A stretch of 21,315 nucleotides of DNA from Bacillota bacterium (lineage in GTDB: Bacteria; Bacillota; Clostridia; Lachnospirales; Lachnospiraceae): the NCBI GenBank assembly GCA_023415055.1, contig JAEZLZ010000106.1, positions 1 through 21,315 on the forward strand, given 5' to 3'. Of the stretch, positions 15,531-21,315 are shown piece after piece. The notes beneath the pieces are model-generated. The model did no database searches, was not told where the DNA came from, and saw nothing but the letters and a program-made list of their open reading frames with translations. Positions within the stretch are counted from its first letter, which is position 1. The number at the start of each line of letters is the position of its first letter. Both the position numbers and the translations under genes were made by a program.

Positions 15531-15842
15531 ATGAGCGAAATGTATAATCAAAGGGCATTTGAATTAAAGGCGTTAGCTGATCCGAACCGGCTGGTGATCT
15601 TAGACCAGTTAAAGGACGGAGAACGCTGTGCCTGCCAGATCCTGGAACTATTGAGGATATCACAGCCGACCTTGTCGCACCATATGAGAATTCTATGTGA
15701 AGCAGGACTGGTAAATTGCAGACGAGACGGTAAATGGATGCATTACCGTATCAATAACGAGAAATTTGCTGAGCTTGGAAGGCTGATGGAAGGATTTACT
15801 ACAGTAAGCGATAAGGTTGACAATTTATTAACAAAATGCTAA
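15531..15842 (+). CDS. ArsR-family winged-helix repressor with CxC motif
   Basis: A small dimeric DNA-binding repressor of 103 residues. It begins FELKALADPNRLVILDQLKD and has the recognition helix SQPTLSHHMRILCEAGLV, then the wing RRDGKWMHYRI. Cys33-Ala-Cys35 lies at the position of the CVC motif that binds arsenite or antimonite in ArsR; further cysteines are at 56, 63 and the last residue (103). It could thus sense a soft metal(loid) or thiol-reactive compound, but no arsenic export gene is near. It follows a response regulator by 16 bp (GGTGGGG ribosome site) and carries the promoter of the next operon inside its end, so it may be linked to the kinase system. Not assigned a gene name because the ligand is unproven. 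Confidence 0.88.
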   Translation: MSEMYNQRAFELKALADPNRLVILDQLKDGERCACQILELLRISQPTLSHHMRILCEAGLVNCRRDGKWMHYRINNEKFAELGRLMEGFTTVSDKVDNLLTKC

Positions 15843-15845
15843 TAT
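15817..15845 (+). promoter_or_regulatory. Consensus promoter inside the end of the arsR-type gene
   Basis: TTGACA (15817-15822), 17 bp, TAATAT (15840-15845). The -35 and spacer are in the last codons of the ArsR-type gene. A start near 15852 would give a leader of about 165 nt before the TM1266-type gene. Confidence 0.8.
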
Positions 15846-15851
15846 TATCTT

Positions 15852-15994
15852 AGCCAATTCAGAAGAGCTTCTGACGGAGAGGCATAGGATTAGTATGATA
15901 CGAATCGTTCTGACGACAGGAGTTTCCGGATGAGAAGACGATCTAATATGGTATATTCATATTCCCTATGTCATTGTGGCATAGGGATTTTTTT
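15852..15994 (+). ncRNA. Candidate riboswitch/attenuator leader, class unassigned
   Basis: The leader has two hairpins that each contain TTCTGACG: the first GCTTCT (15867-15872) with AGAGGC (15878-15883), loop GACGG; the second TTCTG (15908-15912) with CAGGA (15917-15921), loop ACGA. The second may be enclosed by ATCGT/ACGAT and ATTAG/CTAAT. GGCATAGG (15881-15888) copies the 3' arm of the downstream terminator, so CATAGG can pair with CCTATG (15965-15970) and prevent termination. That is the layout of a transcriptional riboswitch. Two ACGR-loop hairpins recall guanidine-II RNAs, but the first loop is one base too long and the fit is imperfect. Confidence 0.6.
15964..15994 (+). terminator. Attenuator terminator before the TM1266-type gene
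   Basis: CCCTATG (15964-15970) pairs with CATAGGG (15980-15986), loop TCATTGTGG, followed by A and seven T. Only 9 bases separate its T-run from the ribosome site of the next gene, so it must be read through for expression. Confidence 0.9.
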
Positions 15995-16016
15995 ATGATA
16001 GAAGGAGGATATCGAT

Positions 16017-16262
16017 GTGGAGACACGAATTGCACTGATCGGAATTATTGTGGAGGATGTTGAAGCAGTGGAGCGATTGAACGGATTGCTGCACGACTAT
16101 GGCCAATATATCATCGGACGAATGGGAATTCCGTATCGCGAAAAGAATATTAATATTATCAGCGTTGTTGTCAATGCGGAAGCGGATATTATCAGCACGC
16201 TGGCCGGCAAGCTTGGTATGATTAAAGGTGTGAATGTGAAGACAGTTTATTCAAAGAAATAG
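16017..16262 (+). CDS. TM1266-type putative iron-only hydrogenase system regulator (ACT-like)
   Basis: An 81-residue protein with the beta-alpha-beta pattern of ACT/NikR-C domains: RIALIGIIVEDVEAVERLN, then HDYGQYIIGRMGIPY, then INIISVVVNAEADIISTLAG and KLGMIKGVNVKTVY. I match it to the TM1266 family, named as a putative regulator because its genes often accompany [FeFe]-hydrogenase maturation genes; there is no DNA-binding domain, and its ligand is not known to me. The start is GTG at 16017 with GGAGG 8 nt upstream (the ATG at 16015 is in another frame). It directly follows the attenuator leader and is 53 bp ahead of the ABC importer genes. No hydrogenase gene is in this window. Confidence 0.85.
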   Translation: METRIALIGIIVEDVEAVERLNGLLHDYGQYIIGRMGIPYREKNINIISVVVNAEADIISTLAGKLGMIKGVNVKTVYSKK

Positions 16263-16315
16263 GAATCAAGGATAAGTTACCGTTGACCATGTATGGAAAC
16301 AGGAGGTAGATAAGG

Positions 16316-17359
16316 ATGAAAAAGCTAAGATTAGCCGTTATATTTATGTTATGTATTATGATGCTTACCGCATGTGCGGACAAAGACAAAGAGGCAGTGC
16401 AGAAGGATCAGACCGCGGAGGCTTCCGCGACAGTGGCACCGACACAAAGTCCAAATCCAACCGAGAAAACAGATATTAAGATTGCAGCATTAAAAGGACC
16501 CACTGCAATCGGGATGGTGAAAGTAATGGAAGATAATGCTTCGGGTGCAGCAGCAAATAATTATACCTTTACAATTGCCGGAGCAGCAGATGAAATTAGT
16601 ACCGGACTGGTGAAAGGCGATTTTGATATCGCAGCCATCCCGTGTAATCTGGCATCCGTTTTATATAATAAGACACAGGGCAAGATAAAGTTAGCAGGAG
16701 TGAATACCCTTGGTGTGCTTTATATCGTGGAGACCGGCGACAGCATTCATTCCGTTGCTGATCTGAAGGGCAAGACAATCTATTCTACAGGTCTTGGAAC
16801 CACGCCCCAATATACCCTGAATTATATCCTGTCAGCAAATAATATCGATCCTGAAAATGATGTCACCATAGAGTATAAGACGGAAGCAACCGAGGTGGCG
16901 GCACTTCTTAGCGAAAGCAACGATGCAGTAGCTATGCTGCCGCAGCCTTATGTAACCACCGTTATGATGAATAACGATAAGGTGCATATTGCACTTGATG
17001 TTGCAAAGGAATGGGAAGCGGTAAGTAAGGATGGAAGCAGTGTAGTTACCGGAGTAGTGGTAGTTCGCAGCGAATTCTTAGAAAGTCATAAAGATGCCTT
17101 TGATGCATTTATGAAGGAATACGGCACGTCTGCAGCCTATGTCAATGAAAATGTTGAGGAAGCTTCTGTTTTGGTTGAGAAATTTGATATCTTTAAGGCG
17201 GCAGTGATTAAGAAAGCACTTCCTTATTGCAATATTACTCTACTCACCGGAGAGGATATGAAGACCAAGGTGAACGGATATCTGACGGCTTTATTTAACC
17301 AAAATCCGCAGTCGGTTGGAGGAGCACTTCCGGCAGAGGAGTTTTATTATATGCAGTAA
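16316..17359 (+). CDS. ABC importer substrate-binding lipoprotein, NMT1/TauA-like
   Basis: Captures the substrate outside the membrane for the permease and ATPase encoded next. It has a lipoprotein signal (MKKLRLAVIFMLCIMMLTAC) with lipobox LTAC and Cys20 as the lipid anchor, a Thr/Ala/Pro-rich linker (about 21-55), and then a two-lobe binding fold: IKIAALKGPTAIGMVKVM, FDIAAIPCNLASVLYN, ADLKGKTIYSTGLGTTPQYT, and AVAMLPQPYV. The DLKGKTI..GLGTTP pattern is that of the nitrate/sulfonate/taurine and thiamine-precursor (NMT1) binding proteins. Length 347 is usual. GGAGG lies 11 nt before the ATG. The substrate cannot be named. An aromatic amine, sulfonate, pyrimidine or guanidine-like cation are all open. 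Confidence 0.88.
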   Translation: MKKLRLAVIFMLCIMMLTACADKDKEAVQKDQTAEASATVAPTQSPNPTEKTDIKIAALKGPTAIGMVKVMEDNASGAAANNYTFTIAGAADEISTGLVKGDFDIAAIPCNLASVLYNKTQGKIKLAGVNTLGVLYIVETGDSIHSVADLKGKTIYSTGLGTTPQYTLNYILSANNIDPENDVTIEYKTEATEVAALLSESNDAVAMLPQPYVTTVMMNNDKVHIALDVAKEWEAVSKDGSSVVTGVVVVRSEFLESHKDAFDAFMKEYGTSAAYVNENVEEASVLVEKFDIFKAAVIKKALPYCNITLLTGEDMKTKVNGYLTALFNQNPQSVGGALPAEEFYYMQ

Positions 17360-17458
17360 AATTTATATGAGCAGCATCGGCAAACGTGGTTAGGATTATG
17401 GACCTGTTTGGTTGTATAAGGAAGGATGCTTTAAGATAGCAGATAGGAGGTGATGTGA

Positions 17459-18223
17459 ATGAAGAAGGATAAGAAGCGGAATCCTAATTTGAAAAAAATT
17501 ACTACAAAGGTATTTGTCATCGGTTTTTGGCTAATAGTCTGGGAGCTGGCAAGTCTATTCATCGGCCAGGAGATATTGTTGGCATCTCCGGTTGCGGTTA
17601 TTAAGACCTTGTTTGTATTGGTGCAGAGTCTTGATTTTTGGAAGACGATTCTGTACTCCTCCCTTCGCATCATCACCGGGTTTGTGCTGGCTCTCATCGC
17701 CGGTACCCTTCTGGCGGTATTATCCTATCGTTTCCGTCTGATTGAGGAGCTTTTTTCACCGGTAATGAAGATAACTAAGGCTACGCCGGTGGCATCCTTC
17801 ATCATTCTGGCTCTGGTATGGATCAAGTCGAGGAATCTGTCGGTGCTGATCTCCTTTCTGATGGTGCTGCCGATGATCTATTCCAATGTAATTCAAGGCC
17901 TTGCTGTCGCAGATGAGAAGCTGCTTCAGATGGCGAACATTTTCCATGTGGGTCGGTTCAAAAGGGTGACAGCCATCTATATACCTTCGGTCAAACCCTT
18001 CTTCCTGACGGCAGTCACGGTTGGTCTTGGCTTTTGCTTCAAAGCCGGAATCGCAGCTGAGGTAATCGGAATCCCGACAGGCTCCATCGGAGCCAAACTT
18101 TATGAAGCAAAACTGTATCTGATGACGAAAGAGCTTCTTGCCTGGACGATTGTAATTATCCTGATCAGTCTTTTTTTTGAAAAGGTCGTTGTATTCCTAT
18201 TGCACTCGGAAAGGAGGCCGTGA
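17459..18223 (+). CDS. ABC importer permease, NitT/TauT type
   Basis: Integral membrane subunit of the importer, 254 residues, with about six helices (first at 19-38). The cytoplasmic coupling loop that docks on the ATPase is visible at about 155-178 (LLQMANIFHVGRFKRVTAIY, IPSVKP), the EAA-like motif of this family. LASPVAVIKTLFVL and the SSLRIITGFVLALIAGTLLA block are typical of SsuC/TauC-like permeases. AGGAGGTGA lies just before the ATG. It follows the lipoprotein gene by 99 bp, in which a short AGCATC/GATGCT inverted repeat occurs, and its TGA overlaps the ATPase ATG by one base, showing tight coupling. Confidence 0.9.
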   Translation: MKKDKKRNPNLKKITTKVFVIGFWLIVWELASLFIGQEILLASPVAVIKTLFVLVQSLDFWKTILYSSLRIITGFVLALIAGTLLAVLSYRFRLIEELFSPVMKITKATPVASFIILALVWIKSRNLSVLISFLMVLPMIYSNVIQGLAVADEKLLQMANIFHVGRFKRVTAIYIPSVKPFFLTAVTVGLGFCFKAGIAAEVIGIPTGSIGAKLYEAKLYLMTKELLAWTIVIILISLFFEKVVVFLLHSERRP

Positions 18224-18795
18224 TGTCGATACAATTCTTAGGAGTAAGCAAGCGTTTCGGTGACCATATTCTGTTTGAAAATTTGAATCTGACTCTGTTG
18301 CAGGGACAGCGGTATTGCCTGATGGGAGCCTCCGGCAGCGGAAAGACGACTCTGATTCAGATGCTTATGGGATTTGTGAAGCCGGATATCGGAGAGATCA
18401 AAGGAACTAGTGGGATAAAAATGGCTGTGGTGTTCCAGGAGGATCGACTAATCGAACACTGGGACGCGGTTAAGAATATCAGGCTGGTTTGTGATCGATC
18501 CATCTCGTTAAAGACAATTCAAGAGGATCTAAAGAAGGTCGGGCTGGAGGAGGAACTTGGTAAACCGGTTCAGCATTACAGCGGAGGCATGCGGCGAAGG
18601 GTAGCCATTGTTCGAGCTCTTATCGTGAAGAGTGACCTACTCATTTTGGATGAACCCTTCAAGGGACTGGATGAAGCTTTAAAGCTTCAGGTGATGGATT
18701 ATATTATTCAGAAATCAAAGGGAAAGACTGTTTTGTTAGTAACCCATGATAAGGACGAAGCAGTCAGGCTTGGCGCAGAACTGATTACCCTGTGA
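18223..18795 (+). CDS. ABC importer ATPase, short form
   Basis: Hydrolyses ATP to drive the importer. All motifs are present: Walker A GASGSGKTT (35-43), Q-loop VVFQEDRL, signature YSGGMRRRVAIVRAL (from Tyr119), Walker B LLILDEP with Asp143-Glu144, and the switch His175 in VTHDKDEA. At 190 residues it lacks the ~50-residue C-terminal tail found in the usual SsuB/TauB proteins, stopping soon after the H-loop. The ATG at 18223 (overlapping the permease stop as TGATG, ribosome site AAGGAGG) is preferred over a GTG at 18220. No terminator hairpin is evident after it. Confidence 0.92.
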   Translation: MSIQFLGVSKRFGDHILFENLNLTLLQGQRYCLMGASGSGKTTLIQMLMGFVKPDIGEIKGTSGIKMAVVFQEDRLIEHWDAVKNIRLVCDRSISLKTIQEDLKKVGLEEELGKPVQHYSGGMRRRVAIVRALIVKSDLLILDEPFKGLDEALKLQVMDYIIQKSKGKTVLLVTHDKDEAVRLGAELITL

Positions 18796-18846
18796 GAAAT
18801 ATGTAATCCTCTTTTATCAGATTCAAGCACAGAATACGCATAATAG

Positions 18847-18875
18847 TTGTTTTTTTCTTTGATTTCGGCTATAAT
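18847..18875 (+). promoter_or_regulatory. Promoter of the kinase-like gene
   Basis: TTGTTT (18847-18852), 17 bp, TATAAT (18870-18875), 51 bp before the start at 18927. A second TATAAT-like match 10 bp downstream (TATAAT at 18880-18885) could also serve. Confidence 0.65.
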
Positions 18876-18926
18876 ACGTATAATTATTTAGTGATTCAAT
18901 GAAGGCTTTAGAAAGAGGTATTATTT

Positions 18927-19730
18927 ATGCATATTACGATGACAGGTAATCTTGGAAGTGGAAAGTCCACTGTCTGCAAGCTGTTAAATGAGAAGTACGG
19001 GTTTGAAATATATTCAACGGGAAAGGTTCAGCGAGAACTGGCAAGACAGATGAATATGACTACGCTGGAACTGAACCAACTGATGTGCTCCGATAAGAAG
19101 TATGATAAGATGATTGATGATGAGACGGCAAGAATCTCCAGAGAGAACAAGGATAAGGATATCATCTTTGATTCCAGACTGGCTTGGCATTTTGTCGAGC
19201 ATTCATTTAAGGTATTTGTATCCGTAAGTCTGAGTGTAGCGGCAGAGCGTGTTATGAATGATCAGCGCGGGGCAGAAGAGAAATATACCTCTTTTGAGGA
19301 AGCCAAGAAGCTCTTGGCAGAGCGTGCTGCAACCGAGAAGGTTCGATATAAAGATATCTATAATGTTAATTATATGGATTTTTCCAATTACAATCTGATC
19401 ATAGACAGTACCTATTGTACACAGAACAGGATCGCAGAGATTGTACGTCAGGAAGCCAAAGCATTTGAGGAGCAATATGCTAGGACTGGTAAGGAGACTA
19501 CCAAAATGTTGGTATCACCGAAGCGTCTCCTTACGGAAGCGGACATTACGGCTGAGGATAAGGATGCACTGACGGATCTGGTCCGGAAATATCGAGATAA
19601 TCTCTATGCAATTGATCAAACAATTCAGGTAGAGAGAAACGATGATGATTACCTCGTGCTGGAAGGTCTGCAGTATGTAAAGGCGGCATATCTTGCTCAG
19701 GTTCCTTATGTTCCCATTGAAGTAAAATAA
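18927..19730 (+). CDS. Cytidylate-kinase-like P-loop kinase with ParB-like C-terminal domain
   Basis: The N-terminal ~185 residues are a nucleoside-monophosphate-kinase fold: Walker A GNLGSGKST (7-15), YSTGKVQRELARQMNM as in CMP kinases, DIIFDSRLAWHFV (the family's second strand and substrate site), RVMNDQRG (lid), and YNLIIDST. It resembles the cytidylate kinase-like family; whether CMP is the substrate is unproven. The last ~80 residues (from LVSPKRLLTEADITAEDKDA) follow the outline of a ParB/sulfiredoxin-type domain: a strand, a 'do-we-try-others' helix, TIQVERNDDDYLVLEGLQYV, then KAAYLAQVPYVPIEV. The GxxRRxxA motif of ParB is only partly kept (EGLQYVKAAYLA), lacking the Arg/His pair. AGAGGT lies 6 nt before the ATG; it stands alone under its own promoter. 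Confidence 0.75.
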   Translation: MHITMTGNLGSGKSTVCKLLNEKYGFEIYSTGKVQRELARQMNMTTLELNQLMCSDKKYDKMIDDETARISRENKDKDIIFDSRLAWHFVEHSFKVFVSVSLSVAAERVMNDQRGAEEKYTSFEEAKKLLAERAATEKVRYKDIYNVNYMDFSNYNLIIDSTYCTQNRIAEIVRQEAKAFEEQYARTGKETTKMLVSPKRLLTEADITAEDKDALTDLVRKYRDNLYAIDQTIQVERNDDDYLVLEGLQYVKAAYLAQVPYVPIEVK

Positions 19731-19796
19731 GCTATTTTACTGCGATTTAGGCAGATATCAGATTGTGGATATTACGATCTATCAGGCTTTGAAGTG

Positions 19797-19889
19797 ATGG
19801 AAGTCATATACTATATTTTGATAATTTTAGCTTTATTTTTACATGTATTCCCCAAGGATAATCATAGTAGTTTGGAAGACAATAAATAA
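19797..19889 (+). CDS. Possible 30-residue single-pass membrane peptide
   Basis: An ATG at 19797 opens a 30-codon frame: MEVIYYILIILALFLHVFPK, then a hydrophilic tail DNHSSLEDNK, ending TAA at 19887-19889, the base where the terminator palindrome begins. The first half would span a membrane once. The ribosome site is weak (GAAGTG overlapping the region), so the support is the hydrophobic-then-polar composition and the position directly before a terminator. TTGAAG (19789) and TATATT (19812), 17 bp apart, form a promoter-like pair overlapping it; both readings cannot be right for the same transcript. Confidence 0.35.
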   Translation: MEVIYYILIILALFLHVFPKDNHSSLEDNK

Positions 19890-19922
19890 AGAGAATTCAT
19901 CTTAAGATGAATTCTCTTTTTC
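19888..19922 (+). terminator. Palindromic intrinsic terminator
   Basis: A perfect 32-bp palindrome (AAAGAGAATTCATCTT and its complement, 19888-19919) running into TTTTTCT. As RNA it forms a 14-bp stem with a TTAA loop. It probably ends the kinase-like gene transcript, or the small ORF before it, and works in both directions. Confidence 0.88.
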
Positions 19923-19923
19923 T

Positions 19924-20078
19924 GTCATTCATGACAATAGAAAGTTCGCGAAGCGTGCTTTCTATTGTTAGATATTGAGTCACGTGATGGAAAGCTCTTC
20001 GTACTGCATGCTTTTATGCACGATTGGATGATACACTTCAGCGTATGAAGGATGGAACAACAATTTATGATACAAGTA
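19924..20078 (+). other. Structured spacer before the AI-2E-type gene
   Basis: No gene seen. Several inverted repeats are present: GTCAT/ATGAC (19924-19935), ACAATAGAAAG/CTTTCTATTGT (19934-19944 and 19958-19968, 11 bp perfect, loop containing TTCGCGAA), TCACGTGA (about 19980), TGCAT/ATGCA (about 20005-20022) and ATAC/GTAT (about 20031-20047). It looks like the leader of the gene at 20092, but no promoter is clear and it matches no RNA class I know. Confidence 0.4.
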
Positions 20079-20091
20079 AGGAGGTGAGCTC

Positions 20092-21183
20092 ATGAAGGCA
20101 ATATGGGAGAAGCTGCTGCGAATCAAAAATCCGATCATTATGCTGTTGATTACGATAGGGGTATACCTGTGTTTTCGATATCTGCTTAGTTTGATACTGC
20201 CCTTTCTGGTGGCTTATTTTCTTGCATGGCTGATTCGACCCGTAACAGATAGCCTATATCGGCGGTTTAAAATGCCCCGAATCTTAAGCGGTACTCTGGC
20301 GCTTTTATTACTTTTTGCAGTGTTTGGAACCGGTATCATCCTATTAATTAATATATTAGTAAAGCAAGCAATTGCCTTCCTTCGTAATCTTCCTATTTAT
20401 CTTGGTGCGATCGCTGACAAGCTGGATCATATCTGCAGCGGCTGTGATGAGCTCTTTGGTCTTGAGACAGGGACATTGCGCGGGATGGTGGATGATAATC
20501 TGACACGGACTGTGGATCGGGTAAAGAATGATCTGATGCCGAAGATAACAGAGCATACAATATCGATCACCATCGGGATGATTGCCTTTTTCGGAGTGCT
20601 ACTAATCATCTTTGTTGCTGCGGTTCTGATTGCGAAGGAGCTTCCCGTACTTCAGGAGAGGTATAGCAAACACAGCTTATATAAGGATTTTCACAGAATC
20701 ACCGGAAAGCTGTCAGAAGCCGGAGTGGCTTATCTTCGCTCTCAGGTGATAATTATGATTATTGTTGCGGTAATCTGTGTTCTCGGACTCACCTTGCTGC
20801 ATAATAATTACGCTGCGCTTCTCGGTATCGGAATTGCCATTGCGGATGCGCTTCCGCTGATCGGAAGCGGCGTGATATTCCTTCCCTGGGCGATTGTTAA
20901 ACTGATGAACGGTAATATCTATGCGGCAGCGATCTTAATTACGATCTACCTGGTGTGCCAGATCGTCCGTGAGGTGCTGGAACCGAAGCTGATTGGTAAC
21001 CGGATCGGCATTAAGCCGCTGTATACCCTTATCTCCATGTACATTGGTGTCAAGCTGTTCTCGATTCTTGGCTTTATCCTGGGGCCGGTTGGATTGGTTA
21101 TCATCATTACAATCTATAAGGTAGTGAATGAAAAGACACAGGAGGCAGTAGGAAATCGACAGACGACCTATGAGGAAGATTAA
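20092..21183 (+). CDS. AI-2E/YtvI-type integral membrane protein
   Basis: A membrane protein of 363 residues with about eight helices: a pair near the start (about 16-55), one at about 65-85, one at about 160-182, and a C-terminal cluster from about 218 to 345. The region DALPLIGSGVIFLPWAIVKL, then REVLEPKLIGNRIGIKPLYT, and GFILGPVG are the hallmarks of the AI-2E transporter superfamily. Within it, the sequence reads most like the sporulation protein YtvI, but I could not test this. Family members are proposed exporters of small solutes, and the quorum-sensing name is not proven for most. Ribosome site GGAGGTGA precedes ATG 20092. It is separated from its left neighbour by a strong terminator and a structured spacer, so it is probably transcribed alone. 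Confidence 0.88.
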   Translation: MKAIWEKLLRIKNPIIMLLITIGVYLCFRYLLSLILPFLVAYFLAWLIRPVTDSLYRRFKMPRILSGTLALLLLFAVFGTGIILLINILVKQAIAFLRNLPIYLGAIADKLDHICSGCDELFGLETGTLRGMVDDNLTRTVDRVKNDLMPKITEHTISITIGMIAFFGVLLIIFVAAVLIAKELPVLQERYSKHSLYKDFHRITGKLSEAGVAYLRSQVIIMIIVAVICVLGLTLLHNNYAALLGIGIAIADALPLIGSGVIFLPWAIVKLMNGNIYAAAILITIYLVCQIVREVLEPKLIGNRIGIKPLYTLISMYIGVKLFSILGFILGPVGLVIIITIYKVVNEKTQEAVGNRQTTYEED

Positions 21184-21292
21184 CTGAGTGCTGACTTGAA
21201 AAAGTAAATTCCGGTGCAGGACTAAATTCTACCACCCTTTAAAAAACGTTGAAAACTTCATATTTTCTAGGGTATGTATGGCTGATTTCTGT

Positions 21293-21298
21293 TATAAT
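21293..21298 (+). promoter_or_regulatory. Extended -10 of a gene beyond the window
   Basis: TATAAT with TGT directly before it (21290-21292) is an extended -10. A gene to the right is implied. TTGAAA at about 21250 could be a -35 for an alternative start. The stretch 21184-21280 has no gene. Confidence 0.5.
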
Positions 21299-21315
21299 GT
21301 AAACAACCACCCACA

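Noticed and set aside
15867..15921. Firm assignment of the leader to guanidine-II riboswitches
   Set aside because: Only the second hairpin has the exact ACGR tetraloop with a G-C closing pair; the first has a five-base loop, and this class is known to me mainly from Proteobacteria. Kept as a hypothesis only.
20092..21183. Autoinducer-2 export as the function of the AI-2E family protein
   Set aside because: The family name comes from one E. coli member; most relatives, including YtvI, have other or unproven roles, and no luxS is in the window.

Overview
The window looks like chromosome from a low-GC, Gram-positive anaerobe of the Clostridia, most likely Lachnospiraceae. This rests on strong AGGAGG ribosome sites, many leader/terminator attenuators, SAM-I riboswitch control of metK, a TM1266-type hydrogenase-associated regulator, a YtvI/AI-2E-type membrane protein and a DUF3784 protein. 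No rRNA, tRNA or CRISPR array was seen. The species cannot be named from the sequence alone.

Left part (1-4750), accessory and decayed: the start of a DUF3784 membrane protein (minus strand); a frameshifted and internally deleted IS1595-type transposase; a 0.7-kb dead group II intron inserted between that transposase and its own promoter, keeping domains V/VI but only scraps of its reverse transcriptase/maturase in three frames; a complete dCache-type chemoreceptor; then about 0.7 kb with only doubtful small ORFs.

Middle (4751-9825), little-known proteins: a 778-residue protein with a degenerate cyclic-nucleotide-binding domain and no HTH; a consensus promoter followed by a leader that may encode an 11-residue peptide and ends in an intrinsic terminator; a protein with a repeat-like helical N-terminus, an acidic linker and an AAA-like P-loop ATPase; and, overlapping it tail to tail, a small protein with an SbsA-type Ig-like fold.

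Core metabolism (9826-13150): murA (peptidoglycan) behind a leader with its own terminator, then metK with a textbook promoter, SAM-I aptamer and terminator.

Signalling and transport (13150-18800): a histidine kinase, its OmpR-type response regulator and an ArsR-type repressor in one operon. A consensus promoter inside the arsR end starts a 5' leader that looks like an unassigned riboswitch: two TTCTGACG-containing hairpins, and an upstream copy of the terminator's 3' arm that can act as antiterminator. It controls a TM1266-type ACT regulator and a complete NitT/TauT-type ABC importer (lipoprotein, permease, ATPase). I rate this the best candidate for an undescribed regulatory system.

Right end (18800-21315): a cytidylate-kinase-like P-loop kinase with a C-terminal domain that resembles a degenerate ParB-like fold, a possible 30-residue membrane peptide next to a palindromic terminator, a structured intergenic region, and an AI-2E/YtvI-type membrane protein. 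A promoter at the edge points to a gene beyond the window.
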